Shown: piece by piece, positions 22,085 to 30,404 of the stretch
How the letters are laid out: the number at the start of each line of letters is the position of its first letter
Position numbering within the stretch: position 1 is the stretch's first letter
Origin: an uncultured Bacteroides sp.
GTDB taxonomy: Bacteria; Bacteroidota; Bacteroidia; Bacteroidales; Bacteroidaceae
Direction of reading: 5' to 3'
Assembly: GCA_900546355.1 (NCBI GenBank)
Contig: URCM01000025.1
Coordinates: 1 to 30,458, forward strand
DNA length: 30,458 nt
Program-made: the position numbers and the translations under genes
Notes under the pieces: model-generated
Told to the model about the DNA's origin: nothing
The model's input: only the letters and a program-made list of their open reading frames with translations
Database searches by the model: none

Positions 22085-25000
22085 ATGGAAATAGCTGGAC
22101 TTCAACAAATCTACGCCAAGCATCCCAACATGAAGGGACTGGCGGAATTATTGCAGAAAAAAGACATTCGCACGATATTTTTGGAAGGGACACACGCTTC
22201 GTGCCCTTCTTTTTTCGCATCCGCATACATCAAGGCACATCCGGGAGTGAACCTGTTTATTTTAAATGACCAGGAAGAAGCGGGTTACTTCTATCACGAC
22301 ATGGTGCAGGCGAACGGCGATGCGGACATCTTGTTTTTCCCTTCTTCGTATAGGCGGGCGATTAAGTACGGCCAGCGTGACGCGGCAAATGAAATCCTGC
22401 GTACAGAGGTACTGACCCGGTTGGGCAAAGCTGCTCCTGTATCGGTGGTGACTTATCCCGACGCTTTGGCGGAGAAGGTGGTTTCCCGTCAGGAACTGGA
22501 TACCCAAATGCTGGTATTGAAAGTGGGGCAGGAGATAGAGACCGACAAGATAGCGGAACAACTGGTGGCTTTCGGCTTCGACCATGTGGACTATGTGTAC
22601 GAGCCGGGACAGTTCGCTACCCGTGGAAGCATCCTCGATGTGTATTCTTTTGCTTCGGAATATCCTTACCGCATCGACTTCTTCGGCGAAGAGATAGACA
22701 GTATCCGTACGTTCGAGGTCGAATCGCAACTCTCGAAAGAAAAGAAAGACTCGGTAAGTATTGTGCCCGAACTGGCGAGCGCATCGGGAGCAGACATTTG
22801 TTTCCTTGATTTCATTCCCGATACGGCAGTGGTATGGGTGAAAGACTTGATGTGGGTGCGCGAACGCATTCAGACGGTGCACGACGAGACTTTCTCTCCC
22901 CAAGCCATTCAAGCGTATGAAGGAGAGGCGGTCGACCTGGATAACCTGAAAAAGAAACTGGTTGACGGTCCGGAATTCTTGCAAAAGGCATTGGCTTTCC
23001 GGCGGATTGATTTCGGAAACAAAGCAACGGGCACTCCGCAAGCTACTTTGACATTCCAAACCTCCATCCAACCCATTTTCCATAAGAACTTCGATTTGGT
23101 GGCAAGCACCTTGACCGATTATCTGCAACGGGGATACCGGCTTTATATCTGTTCGGATAGCGTGAAACAGACCGACCGTTTGCGTGACATCTTTAAGGAG
23201 AGAGGAGATAGCATTGCTTTCGAGGCGGTAGACCGGACTTTGCACGAAGGATTTATCGACCATACCTTAAAGTGTTGTGTCTTTACCGACCATCAGATAT
23301 TCGACCGTTTCCATAAATACAACCTGCGGAGCGATAAGGCACGGAGCGGAAAGGTGGCTCTCTCGCTGAAAGAATTGAGCCAGTTCGAGCCGGGCGATTA
23401 TGTGGTACATATCGACCACGGTATCGGGAAGTTTGCCGGACTGGTACGCATCCCGAATGGGAATACTACGCAAGAGGTTATCAAACTGGTATACCAGAAC
23501 GATGACGTGGTGTTTGTTTCCATCCATTCCTTGCATAAGATTTCGAAATACAAAGGCAAGGAAGGAGAGCAGCCCCGTATCAGTAAGTTGGGTACCGGTG
23601 CGTGGGAAAAGATGAAGGAACGTACCAAAACGAAAATCAAGGATATTGCCCGCGACCTCATCAAGCTCTATTCGCGCCGTAAACAGGAAAAGGGTTTCAA
23701 GTACAGTCCTGATAGTTTCCTTCAGCACGAATTGGAAGCCAGTTTCCTTTATGAAGACACACCCGACCAGTTGAAAGCCACCCAGGAGGTAAAAGCAGAT
23801 ATGGAGAGCGACCGTCCGATGGACCGCCTGGTGTGTGGCGATGTGGGTTTCGGAAAGACCGAAGTGGCGGTGCGGGCTGCATTCAAGGCGGTGACCGACA
23901 ACAAGCAAGTGGCGGTATTGGTGCCTACCACCGTATTGGCATTCCAGCACTTCCAGACTTTCAGCAAACGACTGGAAGGAATGCCTTGTAAAGTGGAGTA
24001 CCTGAGCCGTGCCCGCTCGGCGAAAGACACCAGCCGTATCTTGAAAGAACTTGCCGACGGGAAAGTAGATATCCTTATCGGTACGCATAAGATTATCGGG
24101 AAAAGTGTGAAGTTTAAAGATTTAGGCCTGCTCATTATCGATGAGGAACAGAAGTTCGGCGTGAGTGTGAAAGAGAAGCTCCGCCAGTTGAAAGTGAATG
24201 TCGATACGCTTACGATGACCGCTACGCCGATTCCGCGTACCCTGCAGTTTTCCTTGATGGGAGCACGAGACCTTTCAGTTATCCAGACTCCGCCGCCCAA
24301 CCGTTATCCCATACAGACCGAAGTACATACGTTCAACGAAGAAATCATTGCCGATGCCATCAATTTCGAGATGAGCCGCAACGGGCAGGTATTCTTTGTG
24401 AACAACCGTATTCAGAACTTGCCCGAACTGAAGGCGATGATTGAACGCAACATTCCCGATTGCCGTGTGTGCGTGGGGCATGGGCAGATGAAGCCTGAAG
24501 AGTTGGAGAAAATCATCTTCGACTTCGTGAATTACGATTACGATGTACTGCTTGCCACGACCATCATCGAAAGTGGCATCGATATCCCTAACGCCAATAC
24601 CATCATCATCAACCAGGCGCAGAACTTCGGCTTGAGCGACTTGCACCAGATGCGCGGACGGGTAGGGCGGAGCAACAAGAAAGCATTCTGTTACTTGCTG
24701 GCACCTCCTCTTTCTTCCTTGACTCCCGAAGCCAAGCGTCGCTTGCAGGCGATAGAGAACTTCAGTGACTTGGGGAGCGGCATCCACATTGCCATGCAAG
24801 ACCTCGACATCCGTGGAGCAGGGAATATGCTGGGTGCCGAACAGAGCGGATTCATTGCCGACTTAGGATACGAAACGTATCAGAAGATTCTATCCGAAGC
24901 CGTGACCGAATTGAAGAACGATGAGTTTGCCGACCTCTATGCCGATGAAATCAAGGCGGGCGAAGAGAAGTTGAGCGGAGAAGGCTTCGTGGATGAATGT

Positions 25001-25453
25001 ACCGTAGAGAGCGACCTCGAATTGCTTTTCCCGAATGAGTATATACCCAGCAGCAGCGAGCGCATGTTGCTTTACCGCGAACTGGACAAACTGGAATTGG
25101 ATAAAGACGTAGAAGCCTTCCGCGACCGTTTGCTCGACCGTTTCGGAAAGATTCCTCCCGAAGGCGAAGAACTGATACGCATCGTGCCTTTGCGGCGGAT
25201 GGCGAAACGGATGGGGATTGAGAAAGTCTTCTTGAAGGCAGGGCGTATGACGCTTTATTTTGTAAGTAATTTGGAAAGCCCGTATTATCAGAGCGAAGCG
25301 TTCGGGAAGGTCATCAACTATATGGCACAAAATCCGCGTGAATGCAACTTGCGCGAGCAGAACGGCAAGCGGAGCATGGTCATCAAGAACGTGACGGACG
25401 TACAGACCGCCGTGCGTGTCATGCAAGAGATTGTAAGTATGCCGGCGCAATAA
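22085..25453 (+). CDS. mfd: Transcription-repair coupling factor
   Basis: A 1122-residue DNA translocase that removes RNA polymerase stalled at lesions and recruits UvrA for nucleotide excision repair. The N-terminal ~330 residues form the UvrB-like module (GQFATRGSILDVYSFASEYPYRIDFFGEEIDSIRTF). The polymerase-binding domain begins with FEPGDYVVHIDHGIGKFAGL near residue 437. The RecG-like motor has Walker A GDVGFGKTEVA (around 585), Walker B IIDEEQKFGV (DEEQ box, around 685), TMTATPIPRTL, and the translocation segment ending QMRGRVGRSNKKAFCY. The C-terminal TRCF domain follows (VDECTVESDLELLFPNEYIPSS). Close to the usual 1120-1150 residues, so intact. Short leader of about 14 nt. Confidence 0.97.
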   Translation: MEIAGLQQIYAKHPNMKGLAELLQKKDIRTIFLEGTHASCPSFFASAYIKAHPGVNLFILNDQEEAGYFYHDMVQANGDADILFFPSSYRRAIKYGQRDAANEILRTEVLTRLGKAAPVSVVTYPDALAEKVVSRQELDTQMLVLKVGQEIETDKIAEQLVAFGFDHVDYVYEPGQFATRGSILDVYSFASEYPYRIDFFGEEIDSIRTFEVESQLSKEKKDSVSIVPELASASGADICFLDFIPDTAVVWVKDLMWVRERIQTVHDETFSPQAIQAYEGEAVDLDNLKKKLVDGPEFLQKALAFRRIDFGNKATGTPQATLTFQTSIQPIFHKNFDLVASTLTDYLQRGYRLYICSDSVKQTDRLRDIFKERGDSIAFEAVDRTLHEGFIDHTLKCCVFTDHQIFDRFHKYNLRSDKARSGKVALSLKELSQFEPGDYVVHIDHGIGKFAGLVRIPNGNTTQEVIKLVYQNDDVVFVSIHSLHKISKYKGKEGEQPRISKLGTGAWEKMKERTKTKIKDIARDLIKLYSRRKQEKGFKYSPDSFLQHELEASFLYEDTPDQLKATQEVKADMESDRPMDRLVCGDVGFGKTEVAVRAAFKAVTDNKQVAVLVPTTVLAFQHFQTFSKRLEGMPCKVEYLSRARSAKDTSRILKELADGKVDILIGTHKIIGKSVKFKDLGLLIIDEEQKFGVSVKEKLRQLKVNVDTLTMTATPIPRTLQFSLMGARDLSVIQTPPPNRYPIQTEVHTFNEEIIADAINFEMSRNGQVFFVNNRIQNLPELKAMIERNIPDCRVCVGHGQMKPEELEKIIFDFVNYDYDVLLATTIIESGIDIPNANTIIINQAQNFGLSDLHQMRGRVGRSNKKAFCYLLAPPLSSLTPEAKRRLQAIENFSDLGSGIHIAMQDLDIRGAGNMLGAEQSGFIADLGYETYQKILSEAVTELKNDEFADLYADEIKAGEEKLSGEGFVDECTVESDLELLFPNEYIPSSSERMLLYRELDKLELDKDVEAFRDRLLDRFGKIPPEGEELIRIVPLRRMAKRMGIEKVFLKAGRMTLYFVSNLESPYYQSEAFGKVINYMAQNPRECNLREQNGKRSMVIKNVTDVQTAVRVMQEIVSMPAQ

Positions 25454-25517
25454 GTGTGACAAGTGTGTTGCATTTTCGTTTCATTTTGAAATCGGAAGAA
25501 TCTTTTTAAGCGGCATG

Positions 25518-25561
25518 CGGATGTAAATGCGGGAAGAATCCCTACTTTTACATCCGTTTTT
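25518..25561 (+). terminator. Terminator of mfd
   Basis: CGGATGTAAA (25518-25527) pairs with TTTACATCCG (25547-25556), a perfect 10-bp stem with an inner GGGA/TCCC hairpin, followed by five T. It lies only 14 bases before the phosphatase ATG, so it may also influence that gene. A TACTTTTA at 25543-25550 is one mismatch from the -7 box. Confidence 0.7.
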
Positions 25562-25574
25562 AAATTATCAACGA

Positions 25575-26864
25575 ATGAAAAGATTGTTTTTATTTGTCGC
25601 GTTGTTCTGTGCTACGCTTTCTGTATCAGCACAGAGCGCGAAAGAGGAAATCCGTCAGAATCCCGCTTTGGCGGCTGGAAAGTATTATGCGTATCAGGCC
25701 CCGGATGTAGAACTTATTCCGGCTCCTGAAGGTTATGAACCCTTTTACATTTCGATGTTCGCCCGTCATGGCTCGCGTTATCTCACTAAGCAGAAGAAGT
25801 ACGATAAGCCTTTGGCTATCCTGCGTGATGCCGAGAAGCAGGGTATTCTTACCGCCGACGGGAAACGGACACTCAAAGTAGTGGAAAGTCTGGCGAAGGA
25901 AGCCGAAAGACGTTATGGTGAACTTACGCCGAAAGGAGCCGAACAGCATCGCGGATTGGTGCGCCGTATGTTTACCCGTTATCCGCAAGTATTTGCCGAT
26001 GGTGTACACGTGGATGCCCGTTCCACTTACAAGACCCGTGCGTTTCTTTCGATGACCGCTGGATGCGTAGAACTGAAAGGCCTGAACCCGGAACTGAACA
26101 TTACGAATGATGCCAGCAATCACGACCTCTATTATATAAAGTATAAGAACGAGCCTTACGAGGGCTTGCACATGGCCAATATCGATTCGGTCTATCGTGC
26201 CGCCGATAGTGTCTACGTACATCCTTCGCGTCTGATGAAACAACTTTTCACTCGTCCCGAGACGGTGGAAGATCCTACGGGGCTGATGATGGATCTCTTT
26301 GAATTGGACGGTATCAGTCAAAGTAGCTATGGACAACCCGATTTGGCTTTTTTGTTTACCGAAGACGAACGTTACGATTTATGGCAACGCAATAACTTCG
26401 AGTGGTATTACGAAAAAGGAGCGTCTCCCCTGAGCAATGCTTGCATGTATAAGGTAGAGCGCAACTTGCTCCGCAATTTCGTGGAAACCGCCGATACGGT
26501 CATCGCTTCGAAACAGAATTGCGTTACTTTACGTTACGGTCATGATACCAACTTGGCTCCATTGGCAACCCTGATGGGATGCAACCGCCTCTCGGCCTCT
26601 ACCGCTGATTGGCAGAAGATTGCCGATACTTACCGCACGTACCGTATCATTCCGATGTGCGGCAATGTGCAGCTCATTTTCTTCCGCAAGCCGGGCAATG
26701 AGGATATTCTTGTGAAACTCCTTTTGAACGAACGTGAAGTGGCACTTCCTGCTGTTAAAACCGATTGCGCTCCTTTCTATCATTGGAAAGATGTACGTGC
26801 TTATTGGATGCAGGTAATAGAAAGCATTGATTTGCCTGAAGTGGAAGTGACGCAAGAAGATTGA
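25575..26864 (+). CDS. Exported histidine-type phosphatase (histidine acid phosphatase family)
   Basis: A 429-residue enzyme with signal peptide MKRLFLFVALFCATLSVSAQ, so it is periplasmic or surface-exposed; I start at 25575 because the longer frame from 25527 puts 16 residues in front of that signal. The phosphate pocket motif is FARHGSRY (Arg64, catalytic His65). The distal catalytic motif is RYGHDTNLAPL, with His323 and Asp324 in the HD form. This fits the two-step phosphohistidine mechanism of branch 2 histidine phosphatases, which include phytases and MINPP. The HD form is typical of phytase and glucose-1-phosphatase rather than the HAE form of MINPP. Substrate is not certain; phytate or sugar phosphates from diet are plausible. 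Transcribed alone. Confidence 0.92.
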   Translation: MKRLFLFVALFCATLSVSAQSAKEEIRQNPALAAGKYYAYQAPDVELIPAPEGYEPFYISMFARHGSRYLTKQKKYDKPLAILRDAEKQGILTADGKRTLKVVESLAKEAERRYGELTPKGAEQHRGLVRRMFTRYPQVFADGVHVDARSTYKTRAFLSMTAGCVELKGLNPELNITNDASNHDLYYIKYKNEPYEGLHMANIDSVYRAADSVYVHPSRLMKQLFTRPETVEDPTGLMMDLFELDGISQSSYGQPDLAFLFTEDERYDLWQRNNFEWYYEKGASPLSNACMYKVERNLLRNFVETADTVIASKQNCVTLRYGHDTNLAPLATLMGCNRLSASTADWQKIADTYRTYRIIPMCGNVQLIFFRKPGNEDILVKLLLNEREVALPAVKTDCAPFYHWKDVRAYWMQVIESIDLPEVEVTQED

Positions 26865-26878
26865 CGATTAATATGTTG

Positions 26879-26947
26879 AAACGCAAAGAAGCGGAAACAC
26901 AGGACGGTTTGATATAAAATAGGCTGTGTCTTCGTGTCTTTGCGTTT
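26879..26947. terminator. Imperfect inverted repeat in the convergent gap
   Basis: AAACGCAAAGA (26879-26889) pairs with TCTTTGCGTTT (26937-26947), and ACACAG (26897-26902) with CTGTGT (26924-26929), around a 21-base loop, with a non-pairing stretch between. It sits between the convergent phosphatase and acetyltransferase genes and could stop both. Confidence 0.5.
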
Positions 26948-27615
26948 TACTTTGGCTGCATCGGCGGACAGAAATGTGCTGCTATCTCTTGCATATCATT
27001 GATAAGCTTGCATGTATGATAACCATCGGCTACAGCATGGCTGACAAATACAGAAACAGGTATCTGTATCTTTTCGTCCGCTTCGAAATATTTCCCGAAT
27101 TTAATCAGCGGGAAAAGCAGTTTGTTTTCTGCATAGGTATCTTGGGCAAAAGCTGTGTAACTCAACCATGGCAGGCATGAAACCGGACAAAAATTCGCGG
27201 GCTGATGGGGACGTGCTTTAATGACACCTGTAACATTCCGGTAACGTTCCATATCAGATATAACCGTTTGATAAAATGTGGCAAAATCATCGCTGTATTC
27301 GCTCCAGATATCAGTGAAAGTCTTGGTCTCCGGATGAAAAAGTGTATAGCAAGGTACGACTTCTTCCCAATAGCCCAGTTGTCCGTTTTCGTCAAAACTC
27401 ATCCGGAACTCTTTGTTTTGATTGACGGCTTTCATAATGACATAAAGCATCACAGGAAAGAAACGGAACCCCTTGGCTTTTTGTTGCGTTACAAGGTGTG
27501 TGATGTCAAGGTTTGCGTTCAGGTTGTACTTACATTTGATTTGGGAATAATAGTAATCGAAATAAATGCTTCGTACCCATGTGGATTTGTCTATCGGATG
27601 AAATTGGGTATTCAT
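26947..27615 (-). CDS. Type A chloramphenicol acetyltransferase family enzyme
   Basis: A 222-residue acetyl-CoA-dependent O-acetyltransferase. The catalytic segment is VSHAVADGYH, with His193 and Asp197 at positions matching the family. LPWLSYTAF matches the conserved NPWxSFTSF segment with the Ser that stabilises the intermediate. GKYFEADEKIQIPVSVFV matches GKYxxxGDxxLMPLSIQV. YPVMLYVIMKAVN-like sequence (FFPVMLYVIMKAVN) is the N-terminal signature. Full length for the trimeric enzyme, so likely folded. In the family it acetylates chloramphenicol, but chromosomal homologues may use other substrates. No mobile element, integrase or resistance gene is nearby, so it looks chromosomal and vertical rather than acquired. 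Resistance is not shown. Minus-strand TACCTTCG at 27632-27639 is one mismatch from a -7 box. Confidence 0.9.
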   Translation of the reverse strand: MNTQFHPIDKSTWVRSIYFDYYYSQIKCKYNLNANLDITHLVTQQKAKGFRFFPVMLYVIMKAVNQNKEFRMSFDENGQLGYWEEVVPCYTLFHPETKTFTDIWSEYSDDFATFYQTVISDMERYRNVTGVIKARPHQPANFCPVSCLPWLSYTAFAQDTYAENKLLFPLIKFGKYFEADEKIQIPVSVFVSHAVADGYHTCKLINDMQEIAAHFCPPMQPK

Positions 27616-27681
27616 ATTCTTTTCTTTTTTGCGAAGGTAAGGGAGTCTTTGCTTTCTTAGATGACAATATTCCAGGGATTG

Positions 27682-28230
27682 TTACATATCTTTGTCGTCT
27701 TCCTTACCTTCTGCGGTGCGTAAGATGAGGGTTGTGGCTCCTAACGTAAAGATGTCTCCTTCATCTAAACGGATACGGTCTTTCGGACCCAACAGGTTGT
27801 TCATCACGAATGTACCGGTAATGCTGTCGTTATCGCGCAGGGTATAAATGATTTTACCTTGCTGGTTCCGTTTGACATTCAAGATGCAATGGCGGCGGTC
27901 CATGCTCGGGTCATTTGTTTCGATAGGGATATCTACCTCTGTTCCTTTCGAACGTCTGCCAATCAGATTGTCTCCCTCGTGTAAGGGTAATACTTGTTTG
28001 TAGCCAAATACGTTTTCTATCGCCACTACGTTTCCCCAGTCTTTCGTCCCTTCTTTTTCATCGATGATTTCTTCGCGGCGAGTGCCGGCGTTCAGTTTGG
28101 TTTTTCCGATGCGGATAGAGAACTGTTTCTTGCATTGGTCGCATACGAATACCAATGATTGGCCCTCTTTGTATTTCGTCTCATCGAACTGGATATAATT
28201 GTCACATTTCGGACATCTTACTCTTTTCAT
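27682..28230 (-). CDS. Zinc-ribbon plus FHA domain protein
   Basis: A 182-residue cytosolic protein. The start at 28230 (MKRVRCPKCDNYIQFDE) places the zinc ribbon at the very N terminus: CPKC and CDQCKK supply four Cys. Residues about 75-170 are a forkhead-associated domain, which binds phosphothreonine: NLIGRRSKG (the GR pair), then DPSMDRRHCIL (RxH), and TGTFVMNNLLGPKDRIRLDEGDIFTLG. The frame upstream to 28344 overlaps the preceding gene and looks untranslated. It is 82 bases downstream of the HU-CCDC81/SPOR gene and on the same strand, so probably co-transcribed. No kinase is present here, so the phosphorylated partner is unknown. DNA or RNA binding by the zinc ribbon is possible. Confidence 0.87.
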   Translation of the reverse strand: MKRVRCPKCDNYIQFDETKYKEGQSLVFVCDQCKKQFSIRIGKTKLNAGTRREEIIDEKEGTKDWGNVVAIENVFGYKQVLPLHEGDNLIGRRSKGTEVDIPIETNDPSMDRRHCILNVKRNQQGKIIYTLRDNDSITGTFVMNNLLGPKDRIRLDEGDIFTLGATTLILRTAEGKEDDKDM

Positions 28231-28312
28231 AATAAAGCTGTTTATTGGCTTTGCCCGATATATGGAATACCGGGACAAGGCTCTTTTGTATACGTTACTG
28301 AACCGGGTGCGG

Positions 28313-29452
28313 TTATTTTGATGTGAACACCCATGCCGAAGCAAAATCGGGCTGTTTTTTCAGTTCCTGAATTTTCTGATAGGCATCGGCCTTTTTAGCG
28401 TAGCTGAACAATGAAACCCGATAACGGCCTTGTGACACGATAACCTGTGCATCAGCATATCCCTTTTGTTTCAAGGCTTTTACTGTTTTTTCAGCATCAG
28501 CTGTATTGGTCAGGCTGGCTACGATAATGTGGTTGTTCCCCTTTTGAGGATTGGCCGGAGCCGATACCTTAGGGGTTGCCGGTTGTGGTTCTGCTGCCGC
28601 TTGAACTTTTTTCTTTTGCGCTGTTGCCACAATATTTTTCGGAGCCTCTTTGGAAGTATGGGTTTCTACTTTTTCTGTTTTTACGGTTATAGGTTTCAGT
28701 GTATTGACATTGTTCTTGATTTTTTTCTTTTGCTCCGCTTTTGTGGCTTGCGTTTTTTCTTGTTCGCTTTTTTGCGAAGCAGGCACAATGACACTTGAAG
28801 CTACCGATTGGCTTCGGATTACTTCGAACAAGCCTTCCGAACCTAATGACGCATAATTGGTTTCATCGACGTAGGTGTTTTTTACTGGTGCCGAAAACAG
28901 GAAGAACAAAATGAGAGAAGCCGCTACGGCGGCAATGTTCCGCATCCACCGTCTGTGCAAATGCTTTTTCCGTGTAGAAGGCACTTGCGGCATCCATTCT
29001 TTTTGTTGCACAGGTTTCAAGATAGGCTCGAATGACCGTCTCGGCAGTGTGAATTTGCTTAGTCCGTACAGCGATGGAGTGAAGAATCCGTTTTCAATCG
29101 GTTCAAATTCATAAATACCGTTGATATTATAATATAATGTACCTACTTGATTCAACAATACGTGTCCTTCCTGGTAAAGTTGCTCTTTTAAGGCTTCTAC
29201 TACCTGTTCGATTTTCCGTGTCGCGTCGGGAAAATCGGTGTTATATGCTTGCATATACGATTGCACCAATAGCCCGTCGTTCATCACTAACTTCGGATTG
29301 AAGCCGATGGTGCGCGAAGGAGGGCAAAATTCTCTTGTCTCCTTATCATAAAAAGAAGAACGGTAGTGGGCTATAAAGCCTCCTAACCCCGGAACGATGA
29401 CGCAATCGTTCTCTAAAAGCAATACTTCGATATGTTTGGCTAATTCTTTCAT
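28313..29452 (-). CDS. HU-CCDC81 and SPOR domain membrane protein
   Basis: A 379-residue Bacteroidota-type protein. Residues 1 to about 140 resemble the paired HU-like domains of the HU-CCDC81 family (LAKHIEVLLLENDCVIVPG, GGFIAHYR, PSRTIGFNPKL, LVQSYMQAYN, LLNQVGTLYYNINGIYEFEP). A single helix, NIAAVAASLILFFLFSAPV (about 168-187), crosses the inner membrane. A Lys- and Thr-rich linker follows (about 220-300), then the C-terminal SPOR domain (about 305-379: HIIVASLTNTADAEKTVKALK, GRYRVSLFSYAKK), which binds denuded septal peptidoglycan. So the HU-like half is inside and the SPOR half outside. A cell division or chromosome-to-envelope role is inferred. Minus-strand -7 box TATATTTG at 29457-29464 lies five bases before the ATG. 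Confidence 0.92.
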   Translation of the reverse strand: MKELAKHIEVLLLENDCVIVPGLGGFIAHYRSSFYDKETREFCPPSRTIGFNPKLVMNDGLLVQSYMQAYNTDFPDATRKIEQVVEALKEQLYQEGHVLLNQVGTLYYNINGIYEFEPIENGFFTPSLYGLSKFTLPRRSFEPILKPVQQKEWMPQVPSTRKKHLHRRWMRNIAAVAASLILFFLFSAPVKNTYVDETNYASLGSEGLFEVIRSQSVASSVIVPASQKSEQEKTQATKAEQKKKIKNNVNTLKPITVKTEKVETHTSKEAPKNIVATAQKKKVQAAAEPQPATPKVSAPANPQKGNNHIIVASLTNTADAEKTVKALKQKGYADAQVIVSQGRYRVSLFSYAKKADAYQKIQELKKQPDFASAWVFTSK

Positions 29453-29456
29453 GCTG

Positions 29457-29464
29457 CAAATATA
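29457..29464 (-). promoter_or_regulatory. -7 box touching the HU/SPOR start codon
   Basis: TATATTTG on the minus strand is an exact match, yet ends only four bases before the ATG at 29452. Transcription would begin at or within a few bases of the start codon, suggesting a leaderless message. A plus-strand box TATTTTTG at 29507-29514 serves the divergent lipoprotein gene. Confidence 0.55.
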
Positions 29465-29506
29465 GGATTTTTTTCTATTATATGGTATAAGTTGGGGATT
29501 TTGTTA

Positions 29507-29514
29507 TATTTTTG
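29507..29514 (+). promoter_or_regulatory. -7 box for the lipoprotein gene
   Basis: TATTTTTG is an exact match, 41 bases upstream of the ATG at 29556, giving a leader of about 35 nt. No -33 TTG is at the right distance. Confidence 0.5.
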
Positions 29515-29555
29515 TAGCAAGAAAATGAAACGAAGACCAAGAAACATAGAAGATT

Positions 29556-30347
29556 ATGAGAAAGGTATTATTGGCAATGCTTTGCACGTGTTTATTTATC
29601 GCTTGTGGGGGAAATGTCGGAAAGGAAGGGGATAAAGCACAAAAAGAGCGGGACTTGGCTGCACGACAGCAGTTGCAAGGTGTCTGGATAGATGACAATA
29701 CGAGGTTGCCTATGCTTAGGATAAAGGATGATAGTATTTTTTTCGTCAATCAGGCAGGTGCTCCGGTTTGCTTCAATATTTCAGGAGATACCCTTATCGC
29801 GCAGGGGGCTGAAGTCGTTGCTTATCGGATTTGCAAAATAGAGGACGATGTTTTCCAGTTTTATACTTCGTTAGGTGACTTGGTCAGCCTGCATAAGTCG
29901 GATATCGATACAATCCCATTTACTTACCAGCCTGCACCCGGACCTAAAAAAGAAGTCATCGAGAAAGATTCGGTATTTATGTATCAAGGAAGCCGTTACA
30001 GAGGATATGCTTATATTAATCCTTCTACTAAAAAAGTGTTTCATCCTGTAATGACAGAAGAAGGTATGATTGTCGATAACATTTATTATGATAATATCAT
30101 TCATATCTGTGTATACCAAGGGAAAAAGCGTTTGTATGCAAAAGACATCCGTAAAGAGATGTTCGAAGGAACTGTACCTGACGATTTCTTGCAAATGGCT
30201 ATCTTGTCGGACATGAACTTTATGGGAGTAGATGCTGAAGGGTTTCATTATCAGGCTACAGTCAGTATGCCTGATGATTTGTCGTGTTATTATGTGAATT
30301 TGCTGATAGATAATGATAGCAACTTGTCGTTTAAATTAAAAGAGTGA
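29556..30347 (+). CDS. Uncharacterised lipoprotein
   Basis: A 263-residue protein with a lipoprotein signal: MRKVLLAMLCTCLFIACGGN, lipobox FIAC, Cys17 acylated. A charged linker (KEGDKAQKERDLAARQQ) follows. Residues about 45-115 look like a small beta domain starting LQGVWIDDNTRLPMLRIKDDSIFFVN, the LxGxW opening seen in many lipocalin-like Bacteroidota lipoproteins. The second half (GYAYINPSTKKVFHPVMTEEGM, then FLQMAILSDMNFMGVDAEGFHYQATV) may be a second beta-rich domain. I do not recognise a named family; a DUF4738-type lipoprotein is one thought, unverified. Divergent from the HU/SPOR gene. A 10-bp terminator follows. Function unknown; location is the periplasmic face of a membrane. Confidence 0.85.
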   Translation: MRKVLLAMLCTCLFIACGGNVGKEGDKAQKERDLAARQQLQGVWIDDNTRLPMLRIKDDSIFFVNQAGAPVCFNISGDTLIAQGAEVVAYRICKIEDDVFQFYTSLGDLVSLHKSDIDTIPFTYQPAPGPKKEVIEKDSVFMYQGSRYRGYAYINPSTKKVFHPVMTEEGMIVDNIYYDNIIHICVYQGKKRLYAKDIRKEMFEGTVPDDFLQMAILSDMNFMGVDAEGFHYQATVSMPDDLSCYYVNLLIDNDSNLSFKLKE

Positions 30348-30373
30348 CAGCAGAGTAAGTGTGGATAAAATGA

Positions 30374-30400
30374 AAAAGCCTCCCTTTATAGGAGGCTTTT
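30374..30400. terminator. Two-way terminator between the lipoprotein gene and tRNA
   Basis: AAAAGCCTCC (30374-30383) pairs with GGAGGCTTTT (30391-30400), a perfect 10-bp stem with loop CTTTATA. The minus strand has five T after the stem, so it can end both the lipoprotein transcript and the tRNA transcript. Confidence 0.85.
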
Positions 30401-30404
30401 AACG

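Noticed and set aside
22262..23263. 333-codon minus-strand frame over mfd
   Set aside because: Antisense shadow; the opposite strand encodes a full-length, motif-complete Mfd.
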